A stretch of 6,416 nucleotides of DNA from an uncultured Porphyromonadaceae bacterium (lineage in GTDB: Bacteria > Bacteroidota > Bacteroidia > Bacteroidales > Muribaculaceae), in assembly GCA_905212215.1 (NCBI GenBank), contig CAJMDR010000125.1, positions 1 through 6,416 on the forward strand, read 5' to 3'. The position numbers and the translations under genes were made by a program. The notes beneath the pieces were generated by a model. It was given only the letters and a program-made list of their open reading frames with translations. It made no database searches and was not told where the DNA came from. Positions 1 through 3,429 of this stretch are shown here, one piece after another. Each line of letters begins with the position of its first letter. The first letter of the stretch is position 1.

Positions 1-326
1 GCTGTCCGGCAGGAGTGGTATGGACCTCGAGCAACGCCAAGGCTCTCAGCCCCGACGGAAACCGTATCCATGTCATCCGCGACGCCTTTACCGGCACCGT
101 TACCCTGACCGCCACCAAGGGCAACCGCCATATCGACTATCCCATCTACATCAACAAGACTATGGGTGTTGACGGAATAGACGGCGACCTTGAGCTGAGC
201 GAAGTGCGTTATTACAATATTCAGGGAATCGAGATTCCCGCAACCATGCTGCAGCGCGGCACCACTTATGTGGCAGTGAAGAAATATCGCGACGGCAGCG
301 TGAAGAAAGTGAAATTCATTCATTGA
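1..326 (+). CDS. C-terminal fragment of a secreted Ig-like protein
   Basis: The gene enters from the left edge, with 107 readable codons from base 3 and a TGA stop at 324-326. The start lies outside the window; the GTG at 15 is an internal valine, not a start. The first half (WTSSNAKALSPDG, then GTVTLTATKGNRHIDYPIYI) has the alternating beta-strand pattern of a bacterial Ig-like domain. The last 40 residues (VRYYNIQGIEIP, then TTYVAVKKYRDGSVKKVKFIH) match the layout of Bacteroidota C-terminal tails: a YYN-x-QG turn, a Y-V-A-V strand and a basic last strand. Such tails resemble type IX sorting domains, although many gut Bacteroidales with this tail have no proven type IX system. An extracellular or surface role is inferred. 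The specific function and upstream domains cannot be seen. The frame is intact up to its stop. Confidence 0.75.
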   Translation, partial: CPAGVVWTSSNAKALSPDGNRIHVIRDAFTGTVTLTATKGNRHIDYPIYINKTMGVDGIDGDLELSEVRYYNIQGIEIPATMLQRGTTYVAVKKYRDGSVKKVKFIH

Positions 327-336
327 TAAATTGTAA

Positions 337-379
337 GGCAAGAGGAAGACTTTTGTAAGAGAAGTAACTTCCTCTTGCC
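337..379. repeat. 12-bp inverted repeat downstream of the first gene
   Basis: GGCAAGAGGAAG at 337-348 is the exact reverse complement of CTTCCTCTTGCC at 368-379, with a 19-nt loop. It begins 10 bases after the stop codon of the upstream gene, so a 3'-end RNA hairpin (terminator or mRNA-stabilising stem) is the natural reading. No T-run follows, so it is not a classical intrinsic terminator by itself. Confidence 0.6.
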
Positions 380-415
380 CTAACTTGAAATTTCAGCAGT
401 AGTACGTAGAAATTG

Positions 416-470
416 AGGCGGCATCGGGAAGAAGGTAAACTTCATCACTGATGCCGCCTTGTTTCCCCTT
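416..470 (+). terminator. Probable intrinsic terminator
   Basis: AGGCGGCATC (416-425) pairs perfectly with GATGCCGCCT (450-459), and a G-T and a G-C pair extend the stem inward. It is followed by a T/C-rich tail (TGTTTCCCCTT). The stem is GC-rich and lies about 90 bp after the first gene's stop and 110 bp before the next start. It probably separates the two transcription units. The tail is not a clean T-run, so efficiency is uncertain. Confidence 0.6.
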
Positions 471-579
471 CTAAATCACCTTTGGTGTTTTGGGGAAAAG
501 AAATTGAACCTGAATGGGATGGAATGTGTTAAATATACATAACTTCTAAATAAAGAAAGACATACAAAAACACACAATT

Positions 580-1212
580 ATGAAAACCACCTTCAAATTC
601 ATTATGGCTCTTGGCCTGGCCGTAGTGTTTGGTCTTGGTGCCAAAGCACAGGAAGTGGGCATAAAGACCAACCTTCTGCATGATGTAGGAGCCACCGCCA
701 ATCTCGGCATCGAATTCGCAATGTCGGAGAAATGGACAATGGACATTAGCGCCGACGTCAATTACTGGCCAGTGAAACAGGGCTGGTGGGGACATGGAAG
801 CCACCAGAAACGTTACTGGGAACGTTGGATGGTACAGCCGGAAGCCCGTTACTGGTTCTGCAACAAGTTCCAGGGTAACTTCATCGGCATCCACGCCATA
901 GGCGGTATGTTCAATGTAGGTAACATCGGTTTCCTGCCCAACTTCTTCAACAACCGCTTCAAACAGCTTAAGGACGAACGCTGGAAAGGCTACGGCGTAG
1001 GCGCAGGCATCAGCTATGGCCATGCCTGGACGTTAGGCAAGCACTGGAACTTAGAGGCTGAGATTGGTGTGGGCTGGATTTATTCGCGCTACGACCGCTA
1101 TAAGCTCGATAAGGCCAACGGCGGCAAGTTAGGTCCGAAGATTCAGAACAACAAGGTTCACAACTACGTTGGCCCGACCAAATTGGCTGTAAATCTGGAA
1201 TATCTGTTCTGA
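580..1212 (+). CDS. DUF3575 family outer-membrane beta-barrel protein
   Basis: This encodes 210 residues and is intact. The N-terminus MKTTFKFIMALGLAVVFGLGAKAQ is a signal peptide with probable cleavage after AKA, giving a mature protein starting near QEVGIKTNLL. The hallmarks of the DUF3575 family are present in order: VGIKTNLLHDVGATANLGIE, then a W-rich strand (WTMDISADVNYWPVK), WMVQPEARYWFCNKF, the Gly/Tyr-rich strands YGVGAGISYGHAWTLGKHWN and LEAEIGVGWIYSRYDRY, and an end in YVGPTKLAVNLEYLF. A terminal phenylalanine and alternating aromatic strands fit a small outer-membrane barrel. The ATG at 580 lies in an A-rich context with no Shine-Dalgarno site, usual for Bacteroidota, and is placed exactly before the signal peptide. 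DUF3575 genes are often found beside DUF3868/OmpA-like genes, as here, and often in fimbrial clusters. The biochemical function is unknown. Confidence 0.9.
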   Translation: MKTTFKFIMALGLAVVFGLGAKAQEVGIKTNLLHDVGATANLGIEFAMSEKWTMDISADVNYWPVKQGWWGHGSHQKRYWERWMVQPEARYWFCNKFQGNFIGIHAIGGMFNVGNIGFLPNFFNNRFKQLKDERWKGYGVGAGISYGHAWTLGKHWNLEAEIGVGWIYSRYDRYKLDKANGGKLGPKIQNNKVHNYVGPTKLAVNLEYLF

Positions 1213-1237
1213 CACTGAGCAGGACGCAGTTCTCAGA

Positions 1238-1255
1238 GGACGCATGAATGCGTCC
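1238..1255 (+). other. Intercistronic hairpin between the DUF3575 and OmpA-like genes
   Basis: GGACGCAT (1238-1245) and ATGCGTCC (1248-1255) form a perfect stem with a very short loop, in the 76-bp gap between the two genes. No T-run follows, so it is unlikely to end transcription; an mRNA processing or stability stem is more likely. A second copy of AGGACGCA at 1221-1228 could pair with the same right arm, giving two mutually exclusive folds. Confidence 0.5.
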
Positions 1256-1288
1256 GCATATTCAAAATCATATTAAAAAAGAAACAAC

Positions 1289-2701
1289 ATGAAAACCAAG
1301 ATATTCCTGGCCTTGCTGCTCTGCCCGCTACTGAGCTTGGCCGGTATCAAATATGACGAGAGTTCTCTGCAAGTGCAGAATGTGAAGACCGTCAAATCGG
1401 GGCAGAACCTTGATGTGAGCATGGACCTCAACTACACCGGCTTCCCCATCAAATCGAATCAGGAGCTGAAGGTGACTCCGGTACTACGTTCGGGCGCCAA
1501 CGTATGCGAACTGCCTTCGGCAATCTTCGCCGGACATAACCGCTACAACTACTATCTCCGCAACGAGGACAACGTAATGAACCTCTATCATGCGGGCAAG
1601 AAAGCCATGGCTCCTTATTCAGTCCAGGTACCTTTCCAGCCCTGGATGAACAACTGCGAGCTGATAATGGCATATCAGGTCAACGCATGCTGCGGCAACA
1701 CCGCCGCAGCTTTCGAGACTCCTATCCAGAACGTTCGTTTCACTCCTCCCAGCTATGAGCCTGTGTTCGCTTACATTGAACCGGTAGCCGAGAAGGTGAA
1801 GATCCGTAACGTGAAAGGTACCGCCTATATCGACTTCGTGGTGAACCGTACCGAGATCAATCCCGAATACCGTCGCAACAAGAGCGAACTGGCGAAAATC
1901 ACCAATACCATCAACCTGGTCAAGGATGACCCGGATGTGACGCTGAAATCCATGGCTATCAAGGGCTATGCATCGCCCGAAGGCCCTTACGAGAACAATG
2001 TGCGCCTCGCCAAAGGCCGTACAGAGGCTCTGGAAGCTTACGTACAGAACGTTTACAAGTTCCCCGACGGATTCATCACCACAAGCTCCGATCCCGCCAA
2101 CTTCGCAGGCCTGAAGGCTTATCTGGATACCAACTCGGTTGCCGAGAAGTCCGGTATCCTCGACATCCTCGCTTCCGACCTGGAGCCTTTCGCAAAGAAC
2201 AAGAAGATTCAGACAACTTATCCGCAGGAATATGCATGGCTGCTTAAGAATGTATATCCGAGTCTGCGTAAGTCTGATTATACCGTGGAATATTCGGTAC
2301 GTTCTTATACTGACGTGGCAGAGATCATCGAGGTGATGAAGAAAGCGCCTCAGAAACTGTCGCTGCATGAGTTCTACCTTGCCGCTCAGAGCATGAAGCC
2401 CGGTACCGACGAGTATAACCAGGTATTCGACATCGCCGTACGTATGTTCCCCGATGACCCCGTAGCCAACCTTAACGCCGCCAATAGCGCCATGCAGCGT
2501 GGCGACCTAACCTCGGCAGCCCGCTTCCTGAAGAAGGCCGGCAACGGTAACGAAGCACGCTATGCGTCGGCAGTCCTCTCCGCCCTGAACAAGGACTATG
2601 ACACAGCCATCCGCATCATGCAGTCGCTGCAGAGCCAGATGCCGCAGGCACAGCAGGCACTTCAGCAACTCGAAGCCATCAAAGCCTTCATGGGCAAATA
2701 A
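1289..2701 (+). CDS. Periplasmic OmpA-like protein with DUF3868-type N-terminus
   Basis: This encodes 470 residues and is intact. MKTKIFLALLLCPLLSLAG is a signal peptide. Residues about 20-165 form an all-beta domain (VQNVKTVKSGQNLDVSMDLN to PIQNVRFTPPSYEP) of the type seen in DUF3868 proteins. Residues about 171-345 are OmpA-like: a strand KGTAYIDFVVNRTEINPEYR, then the signature GYASPEGPYENN (226-237) and RLAKGRTEALEAY (239-251). R244 aligns with the peptidoglycan-contacting Arg of OmpA. The usual Asp of the G-x-T-D motif is Ser229 here. Residues from about 357 are helical and TPR-like (FPDDPVANLNAANSAMQRGD, AGNGNEARYASAVLSALNKD). The start lies in an A-rich context (AAAAAAGAAACAACATG) before the signal peptide. 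The gene is 76 bp after the DUF3575 gene, so an operon is likely. Inferred role: a periplasmic partner linking an outer-membrane component to the cell wall, as proposed for fimbrial-cluster relatives. The DUF3868 label is from recalled family pattern, not a search. Confidence 0.85.
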   Translation: MKTKIFLALLLCPLLSLAGIKYDESSLQVQNVKTVKSGQNLDVSMDLNYTGFPIKSNQELKVTPVLRSGANVCELPSAIFAGHNRYNYYLRNEDNVMNLYHAGKKAMAPYSVQVPFQPWMNNCELIMAYQVNACCGNTAAAFETPIQNVRFTPPSYEPVFAYIEPVAEKVKIRNVKGTAYIDFVVNRTEINPEYRRNKSELAKITNTINLVKDDPDVTLKSMAIKGYASPEGPYENNVRLAKGRTEALEAYVQNVYKFPDGFITTSSDPANFAGLKAYLDTNSVAEKSGILDILASDLEPFAKNKKIQTTYPQEYAWLLKNVYPSLRKSDYTVEYSVRSYTDVAEIIEVMKKAPQKLSLHEFYLAAQSMKPGTDEYNQVFDIAVRMFPDDPVANLNAANSAMQRGDLTSAARFLKKAGNGNEARYASAVLSALNKDYDTAIRIMQSLQSQMPQAQQALQQLEAIKAFMGK

Positions 2702-2720
2702 GCATTAGCCAAAGAGAATA

Positions 2721-2760
2721 AAAAAGAGGCTGCGCCGACACCCGGCGTGGCCTCTTTTTT
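2721..2760 (+). terminator. Strong intrinsic terminator after the OmpA-like gene
   Basis: AAAAAGAGGC (2721-2730) pairs with GCCTCTTTTT (2750-2759). The stem continues inward through two G-T pairs and a GC-rich CGCCG/CGGCG core around a five-base loop, and ends in a run of six T. It starts 19 bases after the TAA stop. It closes the two-gene unit. Confidence 0.92.
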
Positions 2761-2771
2761 GGGCAGCTAGG

Positions 2772-2861
2772 AAAGGGAGCACTATGAGTCCTGTGAGTCC
2801 TATGAGTACTCATAGTGCTCCCAGAACTCATAGTTCTCCCAGTTCTCCCGGTTCTCTCAGG
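2772..2861. repeat. Self-complementary array with a 9-bp period
   Basis: Ninety bases divide into ten consecutive 9-bp units without a slip. The units fall into families such as cctatgagt/cctgtgagt, actcatagt (two copies) and tctcccagt/tctcccggt. The actcatag units are the reverse complement of the ctatgagt units. The left part also forms a perfect 15-bp inverted repeat, 2775-2789 with 2808-2822, around an 18-nt loop. It lies just after a terminator and contains no plausible ORF. It looks like an extragenic repeat element; no family name is claimed. Confidence 0.8.
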
Positions 2862-3003
2862 AAAAATAGCAAATTGGAATCTGGAGTTGGGGCGAATTAT
2901 GGTCAGGTAAGGGCAAAATTGGGGGTGTGAAGAGTAATCGGCTATCTCAGCCTAAGGGGTCAGGGAGGCCATTTTTGAGGGCGAATTTTATTGCCCTAAA
3001 CCC
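2862..3003. other. Non-coding spacer with recurrent GGGCGAA/GGGCAAA motifs
   Basis: I see no gene, start context or convincing terminator here. The motif GGGCGAATT occurs at 2890-2898 and 2979-2987, with the variant GGGCAAAATT at 2911-2920. The stretch leads into the palindromes and promoter of the large downstream gene and is best regarded as its distal upstream region. Confidence 0.4.
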
Positions 3004-3031
3004 AAAAACGTTTAACACGTTAAACGTTTTT
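3004..3031. promoter_or_regulatory. Perfect 28-bp palindrome, candidate upstream operator
   Basis: The arms AAAAACGTTTAAC (3004-3016) and GTTAAACGTTTTT (3019-3031) are exact reverse complements separated by AC. Each arm contains AACGTT-like cores, giving the two-fold symmetry expected of a site for a dimeric helix-turn-helix regulator. It ends about 30 bp upstream of the -33 element of the promoter below. It could instead act as an RNA hairpin from read-through transcription. The binding protein is unknown. Confidence 0.6.
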
Positions 3032-3055
3032 GCCACTTTCGCCCATTTTTAACCC

Positions 3056-3076
3056 AAAATACTTGACAAGTATTTT
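3056..3076. promoter_or_regulatory. 21-bp palindrome over the -33 element, candidate operator
   Basis: AAAATACTTG (3056-3065) and CAAGTATTTT (3067-3076) are perfect 10-bp arms around a single central A. The -33 TTG of the promoter lies at the inner end of the left arm, so a protein bound here would compete with sigma factor. This position favours repression. Confidence 0.6.
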
Positions 3077-3093
3077 CTGTCATTCTACCTTTG
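3063..3093 (+). promoter_or_regulatory. Bacteroidota-type promoter of the large secreted-protein gene
   Basis: The -33 element TTG is at 3063-3065 and the -7 element TACCTTTG at 3086-3093, separated by 20 bp. This agrees with the Bacteroidota primary-sigma consensus TTTG-N19/20-TAnnTTTG, with the full TAnnTTTG present. Transcription would begin near 3100, leaving a leader of about 330 nt before the ATG at 3430. Confidence 0.75.
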
Positions 3094-3099
3094 TAATCG

Positions 3100-3429
3100 A
3101 AAGTGATAACGAGTCGAAGTTGATACACCCGGAACCTCAATATCGCTAAAGCAAATACAAAAAGCGCTTGTTTGGTGATTGCAGTGAATATCTTTTAGGT
3201 GAAAGCTGCATTTGCATGGAACAATGACTTACACGCTTTTTTCGTTCCACTCCCTGATTGCCCAATCGTAAGTCTCGCGGCACCCTTTTTAGCCTATGAA
3301 GTAAAACAATGACTATTAACAAGTAAGCTGTCAGTAAAGAAATCGGAAACATAGATGCTGGTGGCTTAGAAAATCGAAAACGAGAAACTTTCCGAACAAC
3401 AACACAACAACAAAAAAAGATTCAACACA
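3100..3429 (+). other. Long 5' leader with possible structured RNA
   Basis: This is the region between the inferred transcription start and the coding start, unusually long for a 5' UTR. Complementary segments are: 3151-3155 with 3211-3215 (GCAAA/TTTGC), 3180-3184 with 3206-3210 (TGCAG/CTGCA), 3218-3222 with 3244-3248 (GGAAC/GTTCC), 3226-3232 with 3268-3274 (GACTTAC/GTAAGTC), and the hairpin GATTGCCCAATC at 3256-3267. The third and fourth helices interleave as an H-type pseudoknot or as alternative folds. The last 80 bases are A-rich and unstructured (AACAACAACACAACAAC type), suiting ribosome entry in Bacteroidota. I recognise no named riboswitch. Helices of 5 bp can arise by chance; the 7-bp one is the best. 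Confidence 0.4.

Noticed and set aside
427..450. GGAAGAAGGTAAACTTCAT resembling the last codons of the first gene (duplicated tail)
   Set aside because: The similarity covers about 20 bases with four mismatches in purine-rich sequence and lies in a terminator loop; chance is sufficient.
477..484. CACCTTTG as a -7 promoter element for the DUF3575 gene
   Set aside because: It lacks the first T of TAnnTTTG, the nearest upstream TTG (459-461) leaves only 15 bp of spacing, and it overlaps the terminator tail. I could not identify a convincing promoter for this unit.
529..1023. Long minus-strand ORF opposite the DUF3575 gene
   Set aside because: It lies antisense to a clearly recognisable gene, has no family-like motifs, signal peptide or promoter, and is a frame shadow.
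1619..2368. 249-codon minus-strand ORF opposite the OmpA-like gene
   Set aside because: It has a Cys- and His-rich composition typical of antisense translation, and the plus strand carries a complete OmpA-like protein.
3146..3352. 68-codon minus-strand ORF in the leader region
   Set aside because: It has no start context or recognisable domain. The region is better explained as an untranslated leader of the downstream gene.
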